Of a DNA stretch of 64,000 bases, positions 12,301 through 23,880 are shown in pieces. Below the pieces are notes generated by a model, which saw only the letters and a program-made list of their open reading frames with translations, was not told the origin of the DNA and made no database searches. This DNA comes from Mesotaenium endlicherianum. Taxonomy: Eukaryota > Streptophyta > Zygnematophyceae > Zygnematales > Mesotaeniaceae. Numbering within the stretch: position 1 is the first letter of the stretch; each line of letters begins with the position of its first letter. A program made the position numbers and the translations under genes. The stretch is taken from NCBI GenBank assembly GCA_009602735.1, contig WELA01010114.1:184264-248263 (forward strand). The letters are read 5' to 3'.

Positions 12301-13766
12301 CTCTTGGTCCCAGTTTGTGGGCAGCGAAGCTTCCGCGTGTTACAAATCCACCCCTGACCAATCAGAGCACTATGGAAGACCATCTTTGAGGAGTCGCCGG
12401 CCTTATACCCTAGCCGCATCTTCTCCTCCTGCGGCGAGCGTGCGTCCCTGGGCCCACTTTGATTGGGGTCCTCCCTCGTGCCCTTCTCGAACGCGTGCGT
12501 GTGTGCAAGCGTGTGTGCGTTTGTGCATGCGTGCGTGCGCGGGTGCGTGCGTGCGTGCGGGCGAGCAGCGGTGGATATAACCTCAAGGCTGGCGCGGGCT
12601 CCATGATCGAGCTCATGAAGTTTGACATGGGCGGCGCCGCCGCCACTCTGGGGGCCGCCAAGGCCATCGGCGCCATCCAGCCGCCCGACGTGCAGGTGCC
12701 GTCGCCCGCCGCCTGTCCACCTGTCGTCGCACTCAAACTCCAAACCCTTCTGTGTCGCACACCCGGTCGTTGTCCACCGCCATCGGACAGCGTACTCTCC
12801 ATCGACGCCGCCACCTCGTGCTGCCGCCGTCCAGCTATGGTTGCCCCGTGGTCGCACATTGGTCGCACATCAGCTGTGCGGTCGCATGCCTCTGGTTGCC
12901 TCCCCGCTATGCCTGCGCCTGTGTTGCTTGCTCCCTTTGATCATTCCGGAGTTCAACTTGTTCTGCGCCCCAAGCCCCAAACCTCAGGCCCTGGACAGTG
13001 ACAGTGGGAGGGGGCCATCCCGGTGTTTCCGATGTCTCCAACGAGGGCAGCACCAGCCAGCCGAGCGCTTAGTGTCCCACAGGCGCCTGCGTTGCTCATG
13101 TCGTCACCACTTCCTGGCATCGTCATCGTCATCATTGGCTTCATCCACTGCTCTCTCCTCCTCTCTCTTTCTCTCTCTGTCCCTCAATCCCGCTCCTCTC
13201 TCTTTCTCGTCCTTCTTCTCTTGCTCCCTCCCTCACTCACACACTCACACATGCGCACATACACACTCACAGAGAGAGAGGAGTACACGCGCATTCGCGT
13301 TCACATTCGCGTGCGCGCACACACACTCGCCTTTGCTCTGGCGGGCGGGCAAAGTGTGCAGGTGCACTTTGTGATAGCGGCGTGCGAGAACATGATCAGC
13401 GGCAAGGGCATGCGCCCCGGCGACATCCTCACGGCCTCCAACGGCAAAACCATTGAGGTCAGCGCGCTCTCTGCTCCCCCCCCTCCCGCTCCTCCTGCTC
13501 GTCATCCTCCTATTTGTGATATCACTACTGCTATTACTACAAACTTGCTAGCTCAGGTAGGGCAGCAGCTGTTAGTGCTGCTGGTATCACATCATATCGT
13601 GCGTGCTTGAGGCTGACTTGTGGTAAGACCAGGGACTTCTGGTATACCAAAACAATTATCTAGAGAGAGAGAGAGAGGTGCACGGATGTCTAGATCTACA
13701 TAAGTGGGGAAAGGAAAGGGATAGGGAGAGAGAGTGCCTGTGTGTGTGCGCGCGCGTGCGCGTGTG

Positions 13767-13815
<49 letters not shown>

Positions 13816-15757
13816 GTGTGTGTTTAAATTGGCGTGAGAGGAACAGGGAGGGTGTGTGTGTGCGTGTGTGTGAGAGAGTCTGTGAGTGCATGAGAACTTG
13901 CGTGTTGGCACAGCGCGACATGCAGACACGCATGAGAGTAACAATGTGCAGCATGATTGCAGATGTCAGGCCTCCTCCAGGGAAGCTTCCGCAGAGCTTG
14001 GGACGGTGAGGCTCTGGGGTTGCCACAGGGCTGTTTCAGACCTCTGCAAGAACGTCACGTGTTGAAATTGGGCGGCACTGCACGCAGGAATGCATGCGTG
14101 CCTCCAGCACATCGCTCTGACATCACCCGCAGCGACGACCCCTGAGCGACGCCTGTGCGCACAATGGCGCTTCTCCCTGTGCGCCACGCGTGCCTGCCCG
14201 CCTGCCGGCCTGCCAGCCCATCCGTGCAAGACGTCCTTTCTTGCATATCAGTATCCCATGCTGATGCTGATGCTGATGCTGATGGTGTGTGAGTGCTGCA
14301 ATGCGTTGGTGATGCTGGTGCGCTGATGGTCGTGGTCGTGCTGCCTGGTGCTGGGGCTGGCTCTGCTGGGGGGTTCGCAGGTGAACAACACTGACGCAGA
14401 GGGCCGCCTCACGCTGGCCGATGCGCTCGTCTACACCTGCAACCTCAAAGTGGACAAGGTACCCTCCTGTCCCTCTCCTCTCCACCCCTGCTCTGCCCTG
14501 ACCTGCCCTGCGCTCGCATCCCCTCCCCCTTCTCCTCCGCTCCCGGCCACAGGAAACGTCTCTCAACATACATGCACAGAAAGCACAGGAACTCACTCAG
14601 TTGCTCGCACGTGCGCATGCGCGCAAACGACTACTGGCTGCTCCTCTCTGCAGCGGTACGGTCGCGTTTTGTTTGCGTCTTGTGCAAGTATCAGTTGGCA
14701 CCGTCTCTGAGGGAATCTGAAGCTCTGACTCCTAAGCCAACGCTGTCATGCAGCGGCCACTTCCGCAGCGGCGATGCTCGCTCCTCAGGAGGGCTATGTG
14801 GCGCCAAGCGCCGCCCTCTTGGCAATCATTTCACTCTCCCTCTCTTTCTTGAAAGGCCTGGCAGGGCAGGAGTCAGAAGAACCGGGGGAGGTTAAGGGGT
14901 GGGGGATGGGGAAAAGTGGGTGCGCTTCTGCAGCTCATGCTCTCGCTGCTGTTGGTGATGACGCTGCTACTGCTGCTGCTATTGCTGCTGTTACTGCTGC
15001 TGCTGCTGCTGATGGTGGTGATGTTGATGATGATGTCGGTGTTGGTGCTGCTGCAGATAGTGGACCTGGCAACGCTGACGGGGGCGTGCATTATAGCTCT
15101 GGGAAACGACATCGGAGGTGCGCCACTTCTCCCATCATGCTCTCTTCCCCCTCCCGCTCTTCCCACATCTGCTCTCACCCCAGCACCTGGGATAGCTCTC
15201 TTGCTCACTTGCTCGCTCGTTCTCTGGCTTGCTTGCTCTGTGCGCTTGCCTTCTCCCTCTCCCTCCCCCCCTTCCCCCCCCCTGGCCCCTTACACGAAAA
15301 TGCATGCACGTGCACATTTGAAGAGCTTAAGAAGTAGGAGGGTGACATATCTGGCAATGGCTACACCTTCCTAATCTGTCGCCCACGAGGTGCAAAAGTC
15401 AGCCTCCTTTTTTTGGGAATAACTTTGCCGTGTGCAAAAATAAGGGTCCACCCTGCAGGCAAAGCATTAGTCGTGTAAACAACGTTTGTCAATACATGCT
15501 GTCATCATTAAAAGATACGTGTACAGTCATACAGCCCACCCCTCTCTCCCGCCGCCCTCCACCCCTTCCCCCCCCTCCTGTCCTCCTCAGAGACACGAGC
15601 AATACAGTTGTGGCACTTGCGACTCTACCGACCAGTCCTGACATGCCAGCACCTCCCACCGGATGATGGATTGCTTCCCTACCACATATCCCGCCTGCTT
15701 GTGTGTGTGTGTGTGTGTGTGAGTGTTTGTGTGGGAGTGTGTGAGTGTGTGTGAGTG

Positions 15758-15794
<37 letters not shown>

Positions 15795-16796
15795 CTGTGT
15801 GAGTGTGTACATGTGTGTGTGTATGTGCGCGCGCGCGCGCGTGTGTGGGTGCCTGTCTGCGTGGGTGCCCCCGTGCATCTGCACCCACATGCGTGTGTTC
15901 ATGTGTGCGTGCCCGTGTGTGTGTGTGCCCGTTGTGCCAATGTTTGTGTATGCGTGCGCGCATGTGTGCGTGTGCGAACGCATGCATGTGGCCCACACTC
16001 ATGCGCGCGAGCTTGCTCGCTTGCGTGCGTGTTCGCGTGTGCGTGCACGGGGCTATCACGATGCAGGCCTGTTCACACCCGCGGACTCCATGGCGGAGGA
16101 GCTGCAAGCGGCCTCCAAGGCCGCGGGCGAGAAGCTCTGGAGGATGCCCATGGAGGCGTCATACTGGGAGAGCATGAAGTCGGGAATTGCTGACATGGTC
16201 AACACGGGCGGCAGGGCCGGCGGGTCTATCACCGCCTCCCTCTTCCTCAAAGAAGTACCTTTCTTGCCTCCACTCATTGCCCATATCCCCCCACACCCCC
16301 CAGCCTCTGCCCCTTCGTGGCTAGGTCTTAAGAGAGATGCTGCTTGAATGTGAAGATTGTATCTAGAGCTATGTGTTTTGCGGGTCTTTGTGGATTGTAC
16401 GCACGCATTTGTGCTTGTGGAGTGTGTGCGCGAACGTGCGCAAATCTGTTAGAGGCGTGCGATTGTAATCCATTCAGATTGTACCTTTTATTATGGTATG
16501 GCATTTTTGCCGGATTGATTGATTGGTCTGTTTTGGATGCAGTGCTCCATGGGTGCAGCTTTTCTACGAGGAGTCTTTTTGGTGGCATGATAATTGCATG
16601 TTTGATCTCCTGTCTTATTAATTGCTTGCTCGTTCATTTCCTTGTCTTGCCGCAGTATGTCAACGAGAACATCCCATGGGCTCACTTAGACATAGCCGGA
16701 CCCGTTTGGAGCGAGAAGAAGAAAGACGGGACTGGATTCCCCGTCGCCACTTTAGTCAACTGGGTGTCTTCCCACTCCACTCCACCTTCCAGTTAG
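6367..16796 (+). CDS. LAP: Leucine aminopeptidase (M17 family), organelle-targeted
   Basis: M17 metallo-exopeptidase that removes N-terminal residues from peptides; plant relatives are plastid or cytosolic hexamers. Exons: 6367-6499, 8172-8582, 9295-9510, 11691-11916, 12569-12695, 13362-13457, 14381-14458, 15057-15117, 16067-16254, 16656-16796. All junctions are GT-AG and in phase, giving 558 aa. The first 44 residues ([20 protein letters not shown]...) look like a transit peptide. Exon 2 is the N-terminal regulatory domain. Exons 4-8 carry the two-metal site: [12 protein letters not shown] (Lys, Asp), NLK (Lys), MKFDMGG (Asp) and the family signature NTDAEGRL (Asp, Glu, Arg); all catalytic residues are present. 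The protein ends STPPSS. The ATG context AAGATGGC is good. The exon 2 start is the least certain point: an acceptor 16 bases earlier (8155) would encode ISFS, which resembles the family better, but the phase fits 8172. Confidence 0.93.
7865..8045 (+). repeat. Three tandem copies of a 60-bp unit in aminopeptidase intron 1
   Basis: The block GAATGCAACGGCGCG followed by TGCATGTTCCTGCGC and CAGGGT occurs three times (near 7870, 7935 and 7998) with mismatches. It lies just before the exon 2 acceptor. Confidence 0.7.
8726..8800. repeat. TG/CG repeat in aminopeptidase intron 2
   Basis: A run of TGTG with CGTG interruptions, near the donor end of intron 2. Confidence 0.85.
8880..9312 (+). repeat. 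Six copies of an acceptor-containing repeat, intron 2 into exon 3
   Basis: A 64-104 bp unit repeats six times with centres near 8890, 8968, 9032, 9111, 9215 and 9293. Each has a GATTGCAG-like acceptor followed by a GGGTGGTGTCGGGCGC-like stretch. The last copy is the real intron 2 acceptor plus the first codons of exon 3 (GVVSGA). The upstream copies are decoy acceptors; the one at 9111-9114 is in the same phase and its frame stays open to the end of exon 3. Confidence 0.75.
9544..9670. repeat. Assembly gap (4 N) and CA repeat in aminopeptidase intron 3
   Basis: Four N at 9544-9547 within a C-rich stretch just after the exon 3 donor, followed by CACACA and CGCACA runs from about 9601. Confidence 0.85.
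10786..10848 (+). repeat. GAA trinucleotide repeat in aminopeptidase intron 3
   Basis: About 17-20 GAA units with few interruptions, on the coding strand and about 840 bases before the exon 4 acceptor. Confidence 0.9.
11143..11439 (-). mobile_element. Possible Ty3-type aspartic protease fragment, fossil, in intron 3
   Basis: A 98-residue minus-strand frame ends its readable part with [20 protein letters not shown], which resembles the start of a retroelement protease (a hydrophobic strand, then D-G-G/S-G/A). No other element part was seen around it. It is a small old fragment if real, and could be chance. Confidence 0.3.
12480..12562. repeat. TG/CG repeat up to the exon 5 acceptor
   Basis: GCGTGCGTGTG-type repeats fill the intron right up to the acceptor GCGAGCAG at 12561-12568, where a polypyrimidine tract would be expected. 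Confidence 0.8.
13735..13880. repeat. Long TG repeat in aminopeptidase intron 6
   Basis: A TG run of about 45 bases at 13766-13810, flanked by impure TG and GA stretches. Confidence 0.9.
14942..15056 (+). repeat. CTG/TTG/ATG trinucleotide tract forming the exon 8 acceptor
   Basis: About 115 bases of CTG, TTG, GATG and related triplets run straight into the acceptor CTGCAG at 15051-15056. The intron has no ordinary polypyrimidine tract here; the triplet array takes that place. Confidence 0.85.
15700..16050. repeat. TG/CG-rich microsatellite in aminopeptidase intron 8
   Basis: About 350 bases of TG, CG and TGCG repeats directly before the exon 9 acceptor ATGCAG at 16061-16066. Every frame is open here only because the repeat lacks stop codons. 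Confidence 0.9.
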
Positions 16797-18600
16797 CGAC
16801 TAGCTGTCAGAGGGTGAGGGTGCTAGAGCAGGTATGAGCTTAGAGTTACTTCATAGCTACCTAGGAGAGCTACTCTAGATTCCTATCTTTATATTTTTGC
16901 AGAGGGTAATTACCCAAAAAGTGAATGACTTGCTCATCTATGCCAGTAATGCACTTGAAAATTATCCCAGCTGGCAGTGACCTAATGCAAGATGGCGAGA
17001 GAAAATGGAGTATTTCGTTGCTTGTTTTGTTTCTTAGCTGGCGGAACAAGATAGCGTGAACTATAGATCAATTGTTAGAGAACTGAGCTCACTTCTACAT
17101 GGCTTGCTATAAGCGTCCCTTTACCTTATCATGGCATATTCTAGTTGCCATGGACTCCAAAGTAACTATATGCTCCACAAAGATGTGTTCACCTTGATCC
17201 ACTAAATAGTTCGACTTTTGTGCGACATATATGTGGAAGGTGACAAAGGTGCCAGGTATAGTCTAGAGGTCACAACCAATGAGTGGTGTTGGTACCAAGA
17301 GCAAATTAATGACTTTGTATCAAAAAATGTGCATTATTGTTCACGTGATTGCCCTTGACTTGCCCTTTGCCCTTTGCCACTTTGCTACCAAGTGCATTAA
17401 TTGGCATCAAAATTGTCACGGTTAGTCAAAACCTATACATGGTTTTTCAAAAGACGAATCTGGCGGGTAAAACGTACAAACCAAAGACTTGAGCGCAATC
17501 ATGTTGCCCATTAAATTATATTGTTCTTTTTTCATTCTTCCAAAAGAAGAATCGTTCACAAAAATTTATGAATGACTTGTTGGCGCAACGCCTTAGGCTA
17601 AGGTGAGGCAAATTACTTCTTTCTGTCTCTACACAAAGTAGTCTTTTATTTTAGCTTTCTCGGAAAGGAGTTATGTGACCATAATCAGTATTCAAGGTTT
17701 TAGCTACCTCTGCAGGTCCGAGGGCCAAGGTAGTGACCCAGGTAGTGGCCCGCAGTCAAGGGCACTGACAAGCAGCAACAAAGAGCAAATTTAGACAAAA
17801 ACTTTTCCGATTAAACTTTCGGCTTTTTCTTCGATTAGATATAGATATGTTTATTTTTATAAAATATAGAAAGTCAGTATGCTTACAAATAAGTGTTGTG
17901 CGGGTAGCAAAGCAATGCTACAATCGCTGTGCATCTATTAAAAAATATTCAAGCGCTCGTAAGGTTGCAGGAGAGCACGTTGGCTTAACACTAGATGGCC
18001 CAACGGAATGTATGCTCTTTGGCCCAACAACTACCTGCACTAGATATTTTTCTCAAAGCTCTTTAGTGGTCCAAATGACTTGTCTCTTGTAAATTCTAGA
18101 AGGTCATATCACAATCTAGGTCACTATGCTTTCTTTTTTTCAAGAGGATTTTTTTCTGGCCGAAAAACTTCAAAACCTTTTTTCCAAAAAACGATCGAGA
18201 ATACTGCATACTTTGAGTGACTACCACACCCAATTGACTTTATTACAGGGGTTCTGATTTTTGCCAGAGTTGCCTATATGGGTAAGGAGTGTGCTTATAG
18301 AATTCCACACTTCTAACTTCAAAATCCTAGGAGTTGTAGCATTTGGGAACTAGGGTCCTATTTGGCCCCCTGCTTTTTGCATGGCCCTACAAGAGAAGTA
18401 TTATCAGCTTCACAAAACACACCCTATCAAGCTCTTTGAACATGAAATTGAAGGTTAAGGTATGTAAGTTGGCAGTCTTTCAATATTTTATTGTACTTAA
18501 TTATTCAGAAATCAATTAAATAAGTCATTTCAACATATTTCAGGGGCAAACTGGAGCAATTTTTTATTTTCAGCAAACAAGAAGTATTTGAAATTTAGGA
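16797..18600. other. AT-rich 3' UTR and intergenic DNA, no gene seen
   Basis: After the aminopeptidase stop the sequence becomes clearly AT-rich and stays so up to the piggyBac copy. I found no recognisable coding segment or repeat. The piggyBac 3' terminal sequence probably lies somewhere in the last few hundred bases, but no terminal inverted repeat was identified. Confidence 0.6.
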
Positions 18601-18710
18601 AGGCAAAGCAAAGTCATACTACTCCTTTACAGACATAGCAAGAAGAAAATGAAATTGTTACAGCAAAGAATAGAAGTCTGCTAAAATCGACGACAAATGC
18701 ACGTTATCGC

Positions 18711-20500
18711 CTACTTTTGCCCCTGATCCCTGACCTCCCTCTTATCTCCAACATCGAAGTGGTCTATCTGCCTCTCTGCATGATACCTCTGAAAGCACTT
18801 AGAAGAACACAAGAATACATTGCAACGCTCACACATGAAGTGAACCTTAGGAGCTCTCAAGCCAGATGCACAAAGCCCAAAAGTGCCAGCTGTACACACT
18901 ACGCATCGCTTCCTGTCCTTCACCTTTGCAAGAAAATGCCTATGAGTCCACCTTGCACCTGCAGCAACTGGGGCTGGGACGGTCCGGGTGACCACCTTGC
19001 TAGGGCCTTCATCATGGGGATGGCTGAAGTTGCACATGCCATCCATGATCTCCAAGTAATTGTCAAACCTGTCTTCGTCAGAATGTGCCATCTTGTACAA
19101 GATGAACACATTAGCAAGCAAGCCATCAAAGATTCCCCAATAGGCCCTATACCACCACTTCCTATTCACCAACACCCTCTCAGTACAAAGATTCTAGCTA
19201 GAGACATAGCATCAAATTGATCAACTGCATCCTTGTACAAGTTATAATGTTCTACTAACTCTGGAGCTGGCAGAGACACTCTTTCTTTTCCAACACGCCT
19301 AAGTTGAGTTTTGGGAGCCAGCCCCTTTGCTGTAGATAAACATGCACAAGGCCTCTTATCATTCCATACACATGCAACCATGGAGGGGTGCACATTGTAT
19401 TTAGCTATATAGTGGCCTGGAGGGTGAGAATCAGGCTTCACCCACAACATGCCAGCAGGATAGTCCTTCCTATTTGTAACAGCGGTGCTTGTGGCTGCAT
19501 GTCCCATTTTAGCTTGTAGTGCAAATAGATGAGGTGAGTTGAAGCCTCTGTTTACAACCAAACTGAAGAAAGTACCTACAGGTAGTATACTCACTAAGTC
19601 TAGTACAACTTGTGTCTTTTGACCAAGAAACTTGAGTCTGTCGTCGATTATGAATGCATAACAAATGTAAGTAATGGCATCACAGATTGTGAACACTTCC
19701 ATGCCATATTTGTACGGCTTAGAAGGTTTGTACACTCTAATGGAGCATTGTCTATTCCTGATTGGAATTGGTCTTTCACCTACAGTTAGATTGAGTCCAG
19801 GGCTGTAATACTGTGCAAAAGTTTTGTGGCAAAGGTCTGTGAAAGGCAGCAATTGCCAAAGCTTATACCCTCTAGACTCTCTAGGAAAGCAATCTCTATT
19901 CTTATTATCCTTCACATGAAAGTATCTTCTTATATCTTTCAACCTGTTTCTACTGACGAACCTACCAAAACTAGGAAGAGTAAGAGGGCCCTTCACACTC
20001 TTCTGCCAGTATTTACTGAGTCTTGGCAATGCATGCAGCCTCACAGCCATGCACAGGCCATGGAAAATGACAATCTCTGTGGTAATAACAGGCAACCAAC
20101 TTTTGGCACCACTCACAGAGGTATACCTATTGGTCTCGACAGCTAGCTGCTCAAAAAACCAAATAGGCATGAGCAGACACAACACTCCAAATGGAGAGAG
20201 AGCTGGGAACCTTCTGTCCGAGATGCCAATTAGGCCATGGTGATTGCTCTTACTCAATTGCAGCAGCTCCTCATCATAGGAATGTCTAGCAGCTGCTGGC
20301 TGCCAGTCCCACACTTCTTCAACTTCTTCCTCCTGGGCCTCCTCCTCCACTTGCATCGTGCTGACAGCAACTGGAACATTGTCATCTTCTCCCTCCTCGG
20401 ATAAGCTGTCTCCAGACTGATCATTGCTGGCATTAGAGTCAGAATCTAATGCTACTTCATTGCTCTTCTCACTCATGCTAGCCTTTTTAGTCTTACTCAT
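18711..20500 (-). pseudogene. piggyBac-type transposase, catalytically dead DNA transposon copy
   Basis: DNA transposase of the piggyBac (DDE_Tnp_1_7) family, minus strand. The first frame (20500-19166, 444 aa) has an acidic N-terminus, then the transposase core: HGLCMAVRLHALPRLSKYW, FGRFVSRNRLKDIRRYFH, PYKYGMEVFTICDA and a YKDAVDQFDAM segment. The second frame (19175-18711) continues with NRKWWYRAYWGIFDGLLANV and a C-terminal Cys/His cluster (CVVC, CERC, LCSSKCFQRYH) like the zinc-binding tail of the family. The shift of frame at about 19170-19200 is one break. Two of the catalytic Asp positions are also changed: the Asp expected in the IDE motif is Gly (LNLTVGERP), and that of the D-x-[FY]-x-S motif is Asn (VVNRGFNSP); the C-terminal VDxxD pair is kept. 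Terminal repeats and TTAA ends were not identified. The copy cannot be active, yet has few other breaks. Confidence 0.88.
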
Positions 20501-21038
20501 AAACTTGCTCCTGAAAGGAGGAGCAATGATGTTCCTACTTCCAGATGGCCAATGTAATGAATCAGTACATTGGTAGATATAATATTCATTTGAACATAAT
20601 AGTTAATTAAGTTTAGTCCGCTGAACTTTAGTTAACATTCAATTTGTTGGAATTTATCACTGGTAAAAATTGCCTCGGGAGGTCTTGAAATATGTCAAGT
20701 CCTGTGATCAGTGTCAAAAAACAACTCTAGACACACACCACCCGGAGAGTTACTACAAACACTACCCATCCCAGCTGGACGATGGAAAACAATATCCATG
20801 GACTGGGTGGTAACACTACCAAGAACCGCCAATGGGCATGATTATATACTGGTAGTAGTGGAAAAATTGACAAAAATGGTCATTTTCATCCCCACGATTG
20901 TTGAGGTGACTGCACTCGAAAAATGCGAGACAATTCTATAACCATATAGTATGCGAACATGGGCTACCCTCCAATATTATCTCAGACAGAGACTCAAAAT
21001 TCACCTCTTAGTTTGGGAGAGCTTTAATGGAGTTAAAG

Positions 21039-21536
21039 TGAAACAGATAGATAAAGTACTTAGTGAAATATAATACTTTATCTATTCAAGACAAGGATTG
21101 TTGAACACAAGTGGTAGCTTCTTGGAAGAGAGATGGCTTTTTGAACGTTAATATATTTCTGGATTTTGGCAAGTACAAGAGTGATTCTGGAATGTCTTTC
21201 TATGTACTAGCTCTTGTTTATATACTTGCTACATAAGTAATTTCTAGGAAGGTGTATGTTGATGTGTTGGCACCCAACACATCCCAAAACTTGCCACCTC
21301 TTTCTAGAATAATGTACACATGTCCTTTTGACCTAAAAATGGCACGTTTGACTTTTGCCACATGGAGTTCTTCTAGGTCCTTCCTCTTACTTTAAAAATG
21401 CCTTAGAAGGTTCAAAGGACATGAACCAAGTCACTAGAGTACCTATTCACACTTGAATTCAAACAATACTACGCCAAATATATTTGAAAACAGTAAAATA
21501 TATGCAAATTAATATATTATAACTCAAATCACTACA
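21039..21536 (-). repeat. 3' LTR of the nested chromovirus
   Basis: 498 bases matching 27732-28230 with roughly 28 differences counted by eye. On the plus strand it begins TGAAACAGATAG and ends ACTACA. Confidence 0.92.
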
Positions 21537-22828
21537 TCAACCCCTCGACAGAAAAAGCGAAGTCTCGACGCGTCAAGTCAGGTCTTACACATGTGGAGCA
21601 AACTAGTCAATAGCTTCAAGTCAGATGCCACACATGTGAAGAGAATTAGTCCAAGGCGCCAAGTCAGGTGCTACACATGTAAGGTAGACTAGGCGAGGTC
21701 GTGGGTGGTGTGACCTTATTGGCTAGCCTACTCCTTGATGATAAAGAAAATTGTACAAGTTGGCCCAGAATCTGCCACGAATTCAAAAACTCATAGCGTC
21801 CACAAAATTGCTCCAAATCTAAAAATTCTAGTGCCAAACAAGAGGCGTCCAAGAACTCAACTGGGTCATCAAATTTGAGAGCATTCTAATTTCTGGAGTG
21901 TCGTTGAGAGCTAAGAGAGTAGGCACTCCTCCAAATCTGTGCAGAAACTTCTGAAAATCATAAGAACTTCTATACTTCTCCAATTCTGCAAACAAAGTCT
22001 CAAATTGGGCGCTGTAAGATGTTCTATCAAAGTCTTGAGTTGCACAGCATTTCAAGTTCAGGGAAGGGCACAATGTCAGAAGGCATATTCTGCCCTAATA
22101 ATGCCAGCAGCCTGACCCCATTCTATTTAGAGCATCATATCTCTCTCACCAGTGCTTCAAATTGAGAAAACTTGGACTCTACATGACCGACTACTCATGG
22201 ACTACAGCCAGGTAAATTTTCATAATTTATCATGCAGAGACCTATTACCAGTAGCAATTTTAGTTTTCTGTCTAGAAACTGCGAGAAGAGAAGAGTGTCT
22301 AATGTCAATGTTTCCTCTTTCTTGTTCTTGCAGGCTGCCTCCAAGGGGTCTTCTGCTGCTTCTTGATGGTGGCAGGCCGCCTCCCTGAAGTCTTTGGGCT
22401 TGTAGTAGAGAGACTTGGGGCTGGTCCAAAATGGGGGTTGGCGGCATAAAAGCGCTTCAACTTTCTCTGAACTTTGTCAAGGTAGTGCGCCGCCACCCAA
22501 CTGTTCTCAGAATCTGGATATCCTTTCCACTTGATCAAGTGTTGCTGCTGTCTCCTGAAAGTTCTCATAGCCACTATGTCTTCCACTTTGTACTCCAAAT
22601 GATCATCCACTATTGTTGGGGCTGGTGGGGTTGTCACACGTCCTGGAAACTTGTTGTTGGGTTGCACATATGGCTTGGAGAGAAAAGCGTGGAATGCGGG
22701 ATTGATGTGCATAGTCTGGGGAAGTTCTAGCTTAAAAGCAACGGGGTTGACTTGCTGGATAATCTTGAAGGGTCCCAAACACTTGGGAAAGAACTTGCTG
22801 CCGGCAGGCCTGTTGTTTAGAGAAATAT

Positions 22829-23880
22829 TCTTGGATGATAGTAACACCCACTCTATATGTAATTTTTCTTCTGGATCTGTTCGCCACTCATGCTTGAGCA
22901 TCTTGCGTGTGTTGTAGAGCTTTCTTCGCTGCTGTAAGGGCTGCTTCTCATGTCTCCATAAAATCTGTGGCTGCAGGTACTTCATCATGGCCAACCGTGA
23001 AGCTCAGTGGCGTGGTCGGATGGAAGCCATAGTTGAGGAAGAATGGGGACTCTTGGGTAGAGGCTTGCGTAATGTTGTTGTAGGCAAACTCCAAGGGGGT
23101 CAAGTACATGTCCTAGTCTTGCTCCAGGGTAGACACGTAGGCCTTTAAAGAGGTCTTTAGGGTGCGATTCATTCTTGGATGATAGTAACACGTTGTCACC
23201 CACTCTGTACGTAATTTCTCTTCTGGATCTGTTCGCCACTCTTGCTTGAGCATCTTGCGCGTGTTGTAGAGCTTTCTTCGCTGCTGTAAGGGCTGCTTCT
23301 AATGTCTCCATAAAATCTGTGGCTGCAGGTACTTCATCATGGCCAGCCGTGAAGCTCAGTGGCGTGGTCGGATGGAAGCCATAGTTGAGGAAGAATGGGG
23401 ACTCTTGGGTAGAGGCTTGCGTAATGTTGTTGTAGGCAAACTCCAAGGGGGTCAAGTACATGTCCTAGTCTTGCTCCAGGGTAGACACGTAGGCCTTTAA
23501 AGAGGTCTTTAGGGTGCGATTCATTCTTGGATGATAGTAACACGTTGTCACCCACTCTGTACGTAATTTCTCTTCTGGATCTGTTCGCCACTCTTGCTTG
23601 AGCATCTTGCGCGTGTTGTAGAGCTTTCTTGGCTGCTACAAGGGCTGTTTCTAATGTTCCCAAAAAAAATGTTGCTGCAAGTACTTCATCATGGCCAGTC
23701 GTGAAGCTTAGCGGCGTAGTTGGATGGAAGCCATAATTGAGGAAAAATGGAAACTCTTGGGTACACGCCTGCGTCGTGTTGTTGTAGGCAAACTCCAGGG
23801 GGGTCAAGTACATGTTCCAATCTTGCTCCAGAGTAGACACGTAGGCCTTTAGAGAGGTCTTTAGGGTACGATTCATACGC
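22829..23880 (-). repeat. 353-bp tandem repeat, three copies, inside the chromovirus
   Basis: The segment starting TTCTTGGATGATAGTAACAC recurs at about 22829, 23173 and 23526, and CATCATGGCC at 22983, 23336 and 23689, exactly 353 bases apart. The two left copies are almost identical; the right-hand one is more diverged and matches the ordinary integrase context. The unit covers the end of the integrase core and the region after it. Confidence 0.88.

Noticed and set aside
15723-16193. Cys/Val-rich frames over TG repeats
   Set aside because: TG and CA arrays encode Cys-Val or His-Thr in every frame and lack stops. The real coding sequence here is exon 9 of the aminopeptidase.
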